Shown here one piece after another: positions 1 through 7,514 of a stretch of 44,937 bases of DNA. The notes under the pieces are model-generated. The model had not been told where the DNA came from and searched no databases. It saw nothing but the letters and a program-made list of their open reading frames with translations. This stretch comes from Lachnospiraceae bacterium (lineage in GTDB: Bacteria; Bacillota; Clostridia; Lachnospirales; Lachnospiraceae). The position numbers and the translations under genes were made by a program. The stretch lies in the NCBI GenBank assembly GCA_024681985.1, contig JAIKZU010000089.1, forward strand, positions 1 through 44,937. The letters run 5' to 3'. The stretch's first letter is position 1. Each line of letters begins with the position of its first letter.

Positions 1-121
1 CGATGGCCTTCTCAAAATCAGCCTCAGTAGGAATCTCATCGTTCTAGAAATCACACATAATCATCGGGAATTTAGACAGTTTCTCACTGATGAAGCATGG
101 TTTTGTCGTAGTGTTGTATAT
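1..121 (-). pseudogene. Broken remnant of an unidentified coding region
   Basis: On the minus strand one frame is open from a TGA at 122-124 to the window edge except for a TAG at 44-46. It reads protein-like on both sides of that stop (TTTKPCFISEKLSKFPMIM, then NDEIPTEADFEKAI). No start codon or ribosome site is visible. I do not recognise the family. The natural-looking composition on both sides of one stop suggests a decayed gene, but at about 40 codons chance cannot be excluded. Confidence 0.3.
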
Positions 122-244
122 TCAGGATTGATGTATAATAACTACATTTTAGTATATTTATGACGATTTGTATGCACGTTATATTTTTGACTGAAGTTTT
201 TCTATAGTTCACCGAATGAAATGTTTTGTTAGAGTGCTTTGCAA

Positions 245-460
245 TTTTAGACTTAATTCAATGGGATATTCGGAGAAACATGCTACTAATTTTCGACTTA
301 ATTATTCCAAATAAATCGGTTTGAATAAACGGATAGTTTTCGACTTTATTAAGTGGGGAAATAAAGTCTAAGTATCGATTAAGTCGATTTTTTGAATTAT
401 AGACTTAATCCATATATTCCTTGATAAATAAGGGATTATGAGGTTTTATTGATTAAGTTG
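245..460. repeat. AT-rich cluster of GACTTAAT motifs in both orientations
   Basis: Direct copies are GACTTAATT at 250-258 and 295-303, GACTTTATT at 342-350 and GACTTAATC at 402-410. Reverse copies are AATAAAGTC at 360-368, GATTAAGTC at 377-385 and GATTAAGTT at 451-459. Two pairs form perfect 9-bp inverted repeats: 342-350 with 360-368 (9-nt loop) and 377-385 with 402-410 (16-nt loop). No ORF covers the region and it is clearly more AT-rich than the rest of the window. Function is unknown; an operator array, a recombination site or a decayed element are all possible. Confidence 0.6.
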
Positions 461-513
461 AAATATTTTTACATTTCAGAGCATCCATAAGGCGCTTTAA
501 GCTTTATTCTCCT

Positions 514-621
514 TTAATCTTTTCTGTTCCTTCTGATAGGCATGGACTGTGCTAAAACATAGGCCGGAATAAAATCCGCAAAGGCCGGGGCATATTTTTT
601 TGTGATGTCAAAAACTCTCAT
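514..621 (-). CDS. Very small ORF, 35 codons, doubtful
   Basis: An ATG at 621-619 opens a 35-codon frame (MRVFDITKKYAPAFADFIPA...) ending with TAA at 514-516, downstream of the hybrid kinase gene. No Shine-Dalgarno match precedes it, and the product resembles nothing I know. It may be the start of a truncated gene: the N-terminus looks protein-like but the frame stops early, next to the AT-rich repeat zone. Confidence 0.15.
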   Translation of the reverse strand: MRVFDITKKYAPAFADFIPAYVLAQSMPIRRNRKD

Positions 622-646
622 TTTGTAAGTATTCTTGTCGGATAGA

Positions 647-2848
647 TCACTCGATCTCGGTGATCAGCTCTTTATTTAAGTATTTCCGTAAAATCTGATC
701 CAGTTCCTTGGGTTCGATGGGTTTGGCCAAGAAATCGTCAAAACCGTATTCTTCGTACATTTTCTTTGCGCCACTTAAGGCATTGGCCGTCAGTGCGATG
801 ATAACGGTTTCGTTGCCCTTTTCCAGGGCACGGATGGCTTCCATGGCTTCCACACCGTCCATTTGCGGCATCATATGATCCATAAATATGATATCAAAGT
901 CATTGTTATGCTCAAAAAAACGAATAGCTGCAATGCCGCTTTCCACACATACCGGACGTATCTCATAAGGTTTTAAAAGACCTTCTACGACTTTTAAATT
1001 GGTCCGGTTGTCGTCTACGATCAAAATCTTTGCATCTTTGGCATGGATCTTGACTTTAAAATAATCTACATCCACATCTCTCGGGGTAAGCTTCAGATCC
1101 CCGATGGGCTGCCAGGAGACCACTTCATTGATAATATCAAAGGAAAACGTGCTTCCCAGACCATAGGTGCTGTCTACCGTGATCTTTCCGCCCATCATCC
1201 GGATCAAGCGCATGGTAATGGCAAGCCCCAAACCGGTACCTTCCTCGGAACGGCTTTTCTTTGTATCGATCTGGGTAAAGCTGTCAAAGATCTGCTTTTT
1301 ATCTTCGTCTCGGATCCCCATTCCCGTATCCTTCACATAGGCTTTGATCCGAACCTTACGATCATCCAGTTTCTCATGATCCATATTTAAAGTAATGGTA
1401 CCCTCTTCCGTGTATTTCACCGCATTGTTTAGAAGATTGATCAAAATCTGCTTGATACGGACCTTGTCTCCGATGAGTTCGGCAGGAAAATCCTGTTTTA
1501 AACGTACCACCAGTTTCACATTTTTATTCTTTAAGCGAAGACGGATCATGGTCCCCACATCATTGATGAGGGAAGCGATCTGATAGGGTTCATTATTCAG
1601 ATCCATCTTTCCGGACTCGATCTTGGAGAAATCCAAGATGTCATTAATGATGGTCAAAAGAGTCTTGGAAGCCACAGAGATCATGGAAGCATTCTTTTTT
1701 GCTTCCTCATCCTTGCTGTCCCGAAGGATCATCTCCGCCATACCACCGATGGCATTCATAGGGGTACGGATCTCATGGGACATATTGGCCAGGAAATTAC
1801 TCTTCGCCTGGTTGGCGCTTTCCGCTGCGATCACCAGTTGTTCCTCTTTGGTAATATCCGTTAGCGTCATGATATAACCAAAGGGCTCCCGATAGTCATC
1901 CCAGGCCACGTTCATATTGACCATAAAGATCCGGTCATTTCCCTGGATCCCACTTTTGAAGCGTAGATGGGATTTCTCCTTCAGTTCAGCAAAGATCTCT
2001 TCCTGGCTTTTTTCCAGTTTCAGGATCTCGCCTAAGTCACTCTTTTCGACAATGAAAAGATTCTCTTTGGCAAAACGGTTTACATCCATAGCCAGAAAGT
2101 TTTCGTCAAAGATCACGATGCCCTCTTCGATGACGTTCTGCACCAGACTTCCCATGGTTTTGGAGGAAACGTTGAACATATTGTATTTTTCCGCTGTCAG
2201 ATACCATAAAAACAGGGAAACACCTGCTCCCAAACCGGAGGTGGGTACACCGTAATCCAGTACAAGAACCAAAAACGTATCCGGTATTGCGCATACCATA
2301 AGGGCCATATTAGCAGCAAAAATGCCATGTAACAAGCGTCGTTCACGTTTCACGGTCACTCTTCTATACCACAAAATCCAGGCCAGAAGAGATACCAGAA
2401 ACATAAAAATGACATAAGATGTATGAAAGGATCTGGCAAAAGTCTTTGGACCGGTAAAGGTGGTCCAGTTTCCAATCCTTATAAATTGATTAACCTTCGG
2501 ATTAGAAAACAAGATCCAGTCAGACAACGCATATACTGTCAATATCGTACGGATCAAATACTGTGTTTTTGCGGAAATACCGATCTTTCGATAGACCAGG
2601 ATTGCCTGGGTCAAGGGATATAATATTATACCGAAAATGCCGAACACCCGGATCACGGCACAGATCCGGAAATCATCACACAGACCAAATATACCGTAAC
2701 TCAACTGCCAAAGACCTGATGATAGCCCCAGGATCAGTATGGTGGTACGAAAATATCCGGAATTAACCTCATGCGTGAAAAAATGGATGCCGTATACTAC
2801 GGAAATGGTACCCACGATGATCAAAAGAATACTTAAAATAATCCCCAT
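647..2848 (-). CDS. Membrane-bound hybrid sensor histidine kinase
   Basis: This 733-residue protein senses an unknown signal at the membrane and starts a phosphorelay. Residues 1-220 hold about seven hydrophobic segments, like the 7TM sensor regions of other histidine kinases. A PAS-like segment (about 230-335) follows. The HisKA domain has its H box at SHEIRTP (His358). The ATPase domain has the N box around Asn475, DTGMGI (507-512) and a GTGLGLAI box near 537. The C-terminal receiver has an acidic pair at 612-613, phosphoacceptor Asp657 (FMDHMMP), Thr687 and Lys709. An internal receiver implies onward transfer through an HPt protein, and one lies two genes upstream, beyond an HD-GYP protein with its own receiver. 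It is the last gene of the acyltransferase operon. Confidence 0.93.
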   Translation of the reverse strand: MGIILSILLIIVGTISVVYGIHFFTHEVNSGYFRTTILILGLSSGLWQLSYGIFGLCDDFRICAVIRVFGIFGIILYPLTQAILVYRKIGISAKTQYLIRTILTVYALSDWILFSNPKVNQFIRIGNWTTFTGPKTFARSFHTSYVIFMFLVSLLAWILWYRRVTVKRERRLLHGIFAANMALMVCAIPDTFLVLVLDYGVPTSGLGAGVSLFLWYLTAEKYNMFNVSSKTMGSLVQNVIEEGIVIFDENFLAMDVNRFAKENLFIVEKSDLGEILKLEKSQEEIFAELKEKSHLRFKSGIQGNDRIFMVNMNVAWDDYREPFGYIMTLTDITKEEQLVIAAESANQAKSNFLANMSHEIRTPMNAIGGMAEMILRDSKDEEAKKNASMISVASKTLLTIINDILDFSKIESGKMDLNNEPYQIASLINDVGTMIRLRLKNKNVKLVVRLKQDFPAELIGDKVRIKQILINLLNNAVKYTEEGTITLNMDHEKLDDRKVRIKAYVKDTGMGIRDEDKKQIFDSFTQIDTKKSRSEEGTGLGLAITMRLIRMMGGKITVDSTYGLGSTFSFDIINEVVSWQPIGDLKLTPRDVDVDYFKVKIHAKDAKILIVDDNRTNLKVVEGLLKPYEIRPVCVESGIAAIRFFEHNNDFDIIFMDHMMPQMDGVEAMEAIRALEKGNETVIIALTANALSGAKKMYEEYGFDDFLAKPIEPKELDQILRKYLNKELITEIE

Positions 2849-2863
2849 AATTCGATCCTTTGC

Positions 2864-4315
2864 TTAACGATCCAGATTCTTATCCAAAGCAAATCGCACA
2901 CGTTCTCTTAAATAAATGGGATTGACAGGCTTTAAGATATAATCCTTCGCATTTGTCTTATTACAACGCATCACAACATCTTTATTGGCAATGGCGGTAA
3001 GGAATATGATCTTTAGATCTTCATGATCTTCTTTTCGCAGGTTTTCAACCGCTGTCACTCCATCCATCACCGGCATATCGATATCCATGATCAAAAGATC
3101 CGGTTCTCCTTTAGATTGGATGTAATTCAAGCAGGCCAGGCCGCTTTCTAAAGTGATCACCTCATAATCGTCCTGTAAAGCAGCTTTTGTCTGACTTAAA
3201 GAAACGGAACTGTCGTCTACCACCAAAATGGTCTTTGGAGCTTCCTTGGCTTCGGTCCGATCCTCGTTTAATACCTCCACACCCTCTGTTGACTCCTGCA
3301 TCAAAATGCCGGACTGGGTGATAAAAACCATCCGATAATACAGATCCGTGCTTAGATCCACTTCTTTTCCGGTCTCGTAGATCTTGATCCGAGGACGAAG
3401 CGCCTGGGATGTATGCGCAATAACAACTGCCCGTTCTCCGTTGGAAAGCCCCACATCCATTCCCGGGGGATAGGCCGGGATCACGGTCTGCATCACTTCC
3501 ACCACCTGACGGTCAAACAGGATGTCCACACCACCGATCATATACTCCAAAGCATCCACAGGTGCGTAGGGTTCCTTATAGGGTCTGCGACTGGTTAAAG
3601 CGTCATATACGTCCACAGCATGGATGATCTTTGCATATAAAGGTATCTCGTCTCCCGTCTTTTGATTGGGATAACCGGAGCCGTTTTCGTTTTCGTGATG
3701 ACAGATCACCGCCTGTCGTACCAGGGCAGAGATCATGGAATTGTCGTAAAGCATATCATATCCGTACTGGGGATGCTTTTTGATCTCTTCAAACTCCTCG
3801 TCCGTTAAACGTTCTTTTTTATTGATGATCTCCGCATCGATTTTTGATTTGCCCAAATCGTGACAAAGGGCCGCCACCGCCAATTCCTGGATCTGTTCCT
3901 CCGGAAGTCCCATGCGGGTGGCCACGGCGCAAGCATACACCGCCACATTGACACTGTGATGATAGGTATAATCGTCATAGGAACGCAGATCCAGCATATC
4001 CACACTGATCTGATCCAGCTCGGAAATATCTTTGACCAGCATGGAGGCCACATCCACGATACTGCCTACATTGGCTTCGGCGATGGCATCCAGACCGGCT
4101 TCGATGGTCTTTTCTTTGATCGTTTCCTGGATCTCGATATCCTCGGAAAAAGGGTCAGCAATATAAGCGCCCAGATAACCGTTGGTCTTCAGCCGGGAAA
4201 TATTGATTTCCGTTAACTCCACGCCTTTTTCCAGCATGGAAGTCCTTTTTTGATTGATGATCTTTCTGCCCAGTTTCATACCGGGCTTTAATTCATCTAC
4301 CGCAACAAATCTCAT
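2864..4315 (-). CDS. HD-GYP domain protein with C-terminal receiver domain
   Basis: This is a predicted cyclic-di-GMP phosphodiesterase of 483 residues. The N-terminal 60 residues match the module that usually precedes HD-GYP domains. The HD-GYP core (about 115-285) has HDLGK with His152-Asp153, HHE at 206-208 and GSGYP at 212-216, so the metal ligands and the GYP signature appear intact. Residues 286-355 are a linker domain. A CheY-like receiver occupies 360-483 with the acidic pair at 367-368, phosphoacceptor Asp411 (LIMDIDMP) and Lys462. The receiver lies after the enzymatic domain, the reverse of the more common order. The gene sits between the HPt gene and the hybrid kinase gene, so it is the likely output of that relay. 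An AAGGA site lies just before the ATG. Confidence 0.93.
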   Translation of the reverse strand: MRFVAVDELKPGMKLGRKIINQKRTSMLEKGVELTEINISRLKTNGYLGAYIADPFSEDIEIQETIKEKTIEAGLDAIAEANVGSIVDVASMLVKDISELDQISVDMLDLRSYDDYTYHHSVNVAVYACAVATRMGLPEEQIQELAVAALCHDLGKSKIDAEIINKKERLTDEEFEEIKKHPQYGYDMLYDNSMISALVRQAVICHHENENGSGYPNQKTGDEIPLYAKIIHAVDVYDALTSRRPYKEPYAPVDALEYMIGGVDILFDRQVVEVMQTVIPAYPPGMDVGLSNGERAVVIAHTSQALRPRIKIYETGKEVDLSTDLYYRMVFITQSGILMQESTEGVEVLNEDRTEAKEAPKTILVVDDSSVSLSQTKAALQDDYEVITLESGLACLNYIQSKGEPDLLIMDIDMPVMDGVTAVENLRKEDHEDLKIIFLTAIANKDVVMRCNKTNAKDYILKPVNPIYLRERVRFALDKNLDR

Positions 4316-4346
4316 GGTGCATCCTTTCGTATGTAAAAATTAGCGC

Positions 4347-4955
4347 TCAGTTTCTCATTTCCTCGATCTCATCACACAGTTTCATCACCGTATCATAGTC
4401 TAAATCCCTGACAGCCGGTTTTAAGGCATTGATATGATCCGCATACTGCACCGGGATCTCCATATCGGATACGATATGAAATGCCTCCTGCAAGGTGGGC
4501 ACATCAAAGGCTTCCATTGCAGTTTTCACACATTTGATCTTTTCAAAAAATAAGGCCTCATCAAATCCCAGGTCATCTGCATCCGTATCCACCAATCCCT
4601 TAAGAATTTCAGCCAGAGACAGATAGTCCCGGATAAACGCCTCCGTATCCTTTAGGATGGGATCCATCTGCATCTGTCGGCCTGCGATCTCCAGCGCATA
4701 TGCTTCATCAAACAGATCGGATCCGATGGAGCGAAGGGAAGCTTTCATGGCATGGGCCTGGATCCGATAAGCGGTATAGTTTTCCTCGGAAGGATCCTGT
4801 GTGACCTGCTCTTTATAATCCCTCAAAAGCTTTGTGTCCTTTGGAGCCTGTTTAATGATCTCTTTTAAAACATCCAAAAGCAGATCCTTTGAGGGAATAT
4901 ACCGATGGGCTTTTTCCCAATCGATGCCCTGGATCTGCGGCATATGATAGTCCAT
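4347..4955 (-). CDS. HPt phosphotransfer protein
   Basis: The product (about 202 residues) carries a histidine phosphotransfer signature, HAMKASLRSIGS, with the phosphorylatable His at about residue 68. Its role would be to move phosphate between receiver domains; the two neighbouring genes downstream encode an HD-GYP protein with a receiver and a hybrid kinase with a receiver. The second half (about 110-202) is helical and may be a degenerate second HPt-like bundle. A GTG at 4970 would add five residues, but the sequence GTGAGG there looks like the ribosome site for the ATG at 4955, nine bases on, so I prefer the ATG. Confidence 0.85.
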   Translation of the reverse strand: MDYHMPQIQGIDWEKAHRYIPSKDLLLDVLKEIIKQAPKDTKLLRDYKEQVTQDPSEENYTAYRIQAHAMKASLRSIGSDLFDEAYALEIAGRQMQMDPILKDTEAFIRDYLSLAEILKGLVDTDADDLGFDEALFFEKIKCVKTAMEAFDVPTLQEAFHIVSDMEIPVQYADHINALKPAVRDLDYDTVMKLCDEIEEMRN

Positions 4956-4980
4956 TTTTTCTAACCTCACATTTTCATAA

Positions 4981-5436
4981 TCACTTGGCGGGACAGATTT
5001 CGTCCGAGTCCAGCATCACCGTAAAGGGTCCGTCATTTTCCAACGTCACCTTCATATCCGCACCAAAGATCCCGGTCCCCACCCGGATCTTTTTTTCCGC
5101 TTCTTTGATGATGTATTCATATAAACCGTTGGCTTTCTCCGGACCGGCCGCATCTGTAAAAGACGGACGATTGCCCTTTTTACAATTGGCATACAATGTA
5201 AACTGGGACACCAAAAGGAGTTCGCCGGACACATCAAAAACGGAAAGATTGGTCTTTCCGTCTGCATCATCAAATATTCGGAGTTTTAAAAGCTTATCTA
5301 ATAGTTTATCTGCGATGGCTTCATCATCAGATTCACAGATCCCGATAAAGACCAAAAGGCCTTTTTCTATGGATCCGGTAGCTTCCCCATCCACAAGGAC
5401 GGAAGCGGAATTTACTCTTTGTATCAAAAATCTCAT
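4981..5436 (-). CDS. dtd: D-aminoacyl-tRNA deacylase
   Basis: DTD hydrolyses D-amino acids mischarged on tRNA, keeping them out of translation. The 151-residue length is typical. The start MRFLIQRVNSASV, the hallmark SQFTLYA near residue 77 and the NDGPFTVML block near the C-terminus fit the family; the last is usually GPVT, so Phe replaces Val here. The ATG overlaps the stop of the upstream acyltransferase gene in an ATGA arrangement, implying translational coupling. Nothing in its function links it to the signalling genes that follow. Confidence 0.95.
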   Translation of the reverse strand: MRFLIQRVNSASVLVDGEATGSIEKGLLVFIGICESDDEAIADKLLDKLLKLRIFDDADGKTNLSVFDVSGELLLVSQFTLYANCKKGNRPSFTDAAGPEKANGLYEYIIKEAEKKIRVGTGIFGADMKVTLENDGPFTVMLDSDEICPAK

Positions 5437-6161
5437 TTTTCTTCTCCCTCCACACCGAATTCAGCCATTTTGGCAATAATACGGCGACGAACTTCTTCTG
5501 CCACTTCCACGGTCTTCATCCCCTCATATTCGTCAGGATAGATCGGCGGCAGAAAAATCACCTTTGTCACGCAATGCCCCAGTTTCGGACTGTTAAAGGG
5601 AATATAGGAATCAATGAGACAAACCGGTACCAAAGGTGCTTTGGCCCGCATGGCACTCTTAAAGCTGCCGGGTTTGAAATGACGGACATGATTGTGGTTC
5701 ATGGAATACCCGCCCTCGGAAAACAGGATGAACTTCTTTCCTTCCTTTACCTCTTCCGTGATCTCGTTGATGATCTGGAAATTCTGGCGGATATCATCTA
5801 AGTCCAGACGCTTTGCATCGATGAGATTACACATCTCGTTTACCAGAAATGTTTTGGATTTGGCTTTGTCCATGACAAAGGTACAGGGAGCGTCGTGTCC
5901 ATTGATCACCGCAAGGGCATCAAATTTCCCCTGGTGATTGGGAAACATCACATATCCACCCTCTTTGGGGAGATTTTCCTTTCCGTGGATCTCAGTTTCG
6001 ATATTCCCGGAGGACATCATATAATGGATCATGCGCTTTACATAACGATAACGCACTTCAAAAGAATATTTCTTTTTGTTTTTGGCCATCTTTCGCATTT
6101 TCGGGATCATGTAAGGGCCACGAAATGCATTGACGACGATCACATAAATAAAGCGAAACAT
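5433..6161 (-). CDS. 1-acyl-glycerol-3-phosphate acyltransferase-like (PlsC/LPLAT family)
   Basis: This 242-residue protein belongs to the family that transfers acyl chains to lysophospholipids at the inner face of the membrane. The catalytic motif is NHQGKFD (Asn75, His76, Asp81), and FSEGGYS at 148-154 stands in for the usual FPEGTRS substrate block. PLVPV follows at 176-180. A hydrophobic stretch at the N-terminus may anchor it. It is the first gene of its operon: a good sigma-A promoter lies 34 bases upstream and GAGGAAA precedes the ATG. The departure from FPEG means the exact acceptor is uncertain. Confidence 0.88.
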   Translation of the reverse strand: MFRFIYVIVVNAFRGPYMIPKMRKMAKNKKKYSFEVRYRYVKRMIHYMMSSGNIETEIHGKENLPKEGGYVMFPNHQGKFDALAVINGHDAPCTFVMDKAKSKTFLVNEMCNLIDAKRLDLDDIRQNFQIINEITEEVKEGKKFILFSEGGYSMNHNHVRHFKPGSFKSAMRAKAPLVPVCLIDSYIPFNSPKLGHCVTKVIFLPPIYPDEYEGMKTVEVAEEVRRRIIAKMAEFGVEGEEK

Positions 6162-6194
6162 AAACTGGATTTCCTCGATAAATAATACGATAAA

Positions 6195-6223
6195 ATTATA
6201 AGAGTTTTGCCGGTTTCAGACAA
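6195..6223 (-). promoter_or_regulatory. Sigma-A promoter of the acyltransferase-dtd-phosphorelay operon
   Basis: On the minus strand TTGTCT (6223-6218) and a perfect TATAAT (6200-6195) are separated by 17 bases. The box lies 34 bases before the acyltransferase ATG, and a terminator stands immediately upstream at 6244-6275, so the genes from 6161 to 647 form a separate transcription unit. Confidence 0.8.
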
Positions 6224-6243
6224 GATATTACACGTAAAAAATG

Positions 6244-6275
6244 AAAAAGGGAGATGCGAGCTGCATTCCCTTTTT
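6244..6275 (-). terminator. Rho-independent terminator, possibly bidirectional
   Basis: AAAAAGGGA (6244-6252) pairs with TCCCTTTTT (6267-6275) and ATGC (6254-6257) with GCAT (6263-6266), with one bulged base and a 5-base loop. On the minus strand the stem ends in TTTTTCATTTTTT, a good U tract. It follows the small gene at 6312-6509 and isolates it from the next promoter. Confidence 0.85.
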
Positions 6276-6311
6276 CTGTTACCTTTTTTTAAGGCTGCTT
6301 ACTGATTTGCA

Positions 6312-6509
6312 TCAGCTTAGGGTAATAACCCCCGTCTTGGTGTGTGTGCCTGAATTTTGTTTTAATTCATCACAGGCATTTTTGAATATGTTTCCGAATT
6401 CCTGGGTCATGACCTTTCGCTGTACCTTGTTAACGAAGGCGCCGCTTTTGGAGAAATCGCCGGAATCCGAAAGATGAAAAACAGCTGAAACTTTCAAATA
6501 CTCATCCAA
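6312..6509 (-). CDS. Small protein of unknown function, 65 residues
   Basis: I do not recognise the product, a soluble 65-residue protein starting MDEYLKVSAVFHL with a basic, helical middle (VNKVQRKVMTQEF) and a polar tail. A longer frame opens at 6602, but that TTG lies inside the predicted -35 box. I choose the TTG at 6509 because a perfect AAGGAGG (6524-6518) stands eight bases before it. The gene has its own promoter (6574-6602), a hairpin at the mRNA 5' end (6550-6566) and a terminator (6244-6275), so it looks like a complete single-gene unit. DnaA-box-like sites overlap its promoter. Confidence 0.6.
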   Translation of the reverse strand: MDEYLKVSAVFHLSDSGDFSKSGAFVNKVQRKVMTQEFGNIFKNACDELKQNSGTHTKTGVITLS

Positions 6510-6524
6510 TTCGAATCCCTCCTT

Positions 6525-6566
6525 GGTACAATAATTGAAAAGTTCCCTCGGTACATTCCATGTACC
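6525..6566 (-). promoter_or_regulatory. 5' leader hairpin with an alternative partner beside the ribosome site
   Basis: At the predicted transcript start, GGTACAT (6566-6560) and ATGTACC (6556-6550) form a perfect 7-bp inverted repeat with a 3-base loop. A second TGTACC (6530-6525) directly abuts the AAGGAGG ribosome site and could pair with the same GGTACA, giving mutually exclusive folds. The dyad could equally be an operator for a dimeric repressor at +1. Confidence 0.5.
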
Positions 6567-6573
6567 TAACTGT

Positions 6574-6602
6574 ATATTAACATCATTTTGTGTGGATTGC
6601 AA
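6574..6602 (-). promoter_or_regulatory. Sigma-A promoter of the small gene
   Basis: TTGCAA (6602-6597) and TAATAT (6579-6574) on the minus strand are 17 bases apart. The same -35 sequence and spacing occur at the rpsB promoter in this window. Predicted transcription starts near 6567, just before the leader hairpin. Confidence 0.6.
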
Positions 6603-6649
6603 GTCTTTTCCACAATATATAGTGGAATTCCTTCGATCATTGTGGATAA
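6591..6649. promoter_or_regulatory. Cluster of three DnaA-box-like sites
   Basis: TGTGGATAA at 6641-6649 is a perfect DnaA box (TTATCCACA on the minus strand). TTTTCCACA at 6606-6614 differs at one base. TGTGGATTG at 6591-6599 (CAATCCACA on the minus strand) keeps seven of nine and overlaps the -35 box of the small gene. CCACAAT (6610-6616) and ATTGTGG (6639-6645) also form a perfect 7-bp inverted repeat. No dnaA, dnaN or other origin gene is in the window, so this looks like a regulatory or titration site rather than oriC. Confidence 0.6.
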
Positions 6650-6698
6650 ATGCCGATGTGAACCCAACCTATGTGAAAATACGAAAGCCTAATTACGA

Positions 6699-7514
6699 TC
6701 ACAAAATAAACTTTTCGATGGCCTCCGCCACACCACCGTGGTTATTGTCCCGTTTTGTCACATAATCCGCGTGAGGCAGTACATCGGGATGGGAATTTTG
6801 CATGGCCACACCGACACCGGCGCTCTCCAGCATGGAAATGTCATTTCGCTCATCTCCCACTGCTACCACATCCTCGGCGGAAAGCCCCAGGTGCTCCGCT
6901 AAATGCAGGATACCACTTCCTTTATTGGAATCCTTTTTACAGAACTCCAGATAGCATCTGGCAGAAAAGAAACTATCAAACTCCGAAGCATACGGCAGGG
7001 TGTAAAAATGCTTTTGGTAATCCAGTAATCGATCATAATCCTCATAATCCACTGCCATGACCTTCGGGTAGATCTCCTCCGTCATATACTCCCATGTGGG
7101 ATATAAGCTATATTTTTCATCCACGATGGAACGATAGGTCTCAAACTCAGGGCTTTTTTCCCTCACCATCAGCTCATTCTCATTAAAGGTCTGGGCATGG
7201 AATCCGTGATGAGATATATCATTTAACAGGGCAATGGCCAGATCCCGCGGGATGCCGTCCTTAAAAATGATCTTTTTTTCATACAGATCATAGATAAGAT
7301 TCCCTTGAAATGTCACCAAAAAGCAGTTCTTTTTCCCCATCATGCCGATCTCCTCGGCGATAAAGGAAGAACCTTTAATGGAACGGCCTGTGACGATGGA
7401 GACAAAATGCCCCGCTTCTAAAGCCCGTCCAATGGCGGATTTACTATCTATATTTACACTTTTATCCGTATTTAAGACCGTATCATCCAAGTCAAAACAA
7501 AGCAGTTTTTTCAT
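6699..7514 (-). CDS. Cof-type HAD-superfamily phosphatase
   Basis: A 271-residue member of the HAD IIB (Cof) group of small-molecule phosphatases. Motif I is DLDDT with nucleophile Asp8 and acid/base Asp10; motif II is TGRS near residue 43; motif IV is GDERNDISML near 219. The large cap domain between (about 85-190) sets substrate choice, which cannot be read from sequence; sugar phosphates and flavin or pyridoxal phosphates are typical. Its ATG overlaps the polyphosphate kinase stop (ATGA), so it is translated from the same message. Confidence 0.92.
   Translation of the reverse strand: MKKLLCFDLDDTVLNTDKSVNIDSKSAIGRALEAGHFVSIVTGRSIKGSSFIAEEIGMMGKKNCFLVTFQGNLIYDLYEKKIIFKDGIPRDLAIALLNDISHHGFHAQTFNENELMVREKSPEFETYRSIVDEKYSLYPTWEYMTEEIYPKVMAVDYEDYDRLLDYQKHFYTLPYASEFDSFFSARCYLEFCKKDSNKGSGILHLAEHLGLSAEDVVAVGDERNDISMLESAGVGVAMQNSHPDVLPHADYVTKRDNNHGGVAEAIEKFIL

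Noticed and set aside
245-460. CRISPR array
   Set aside because: The motifs are under 10 bases, vary in orientation and have irregular spacing; no spacer structure or cas gene is present.
645-665. GATCAC/GTGATC inverted repeat at the end of the hybrid kinase gene
   Set aside because: The stem is only 6 bp, overlaps the coding end and has no U tract, so I do not call it a terminator.
6510-6602. Longer, 96-residue version of the small gene starting at TTG 6602
   Set aside because: That start lies inside the predicted -35 box and has no ribosome site, whereas the TTG at 6509 follows a perfect AAGGAGG.
6591-6649. Replication origin
   Set aside because: Three DnaA-like boxes alone are not enough; there is no dnaA, dnaN, rpmH or gyr gene nearby and no clear AT-rich unwinding element.
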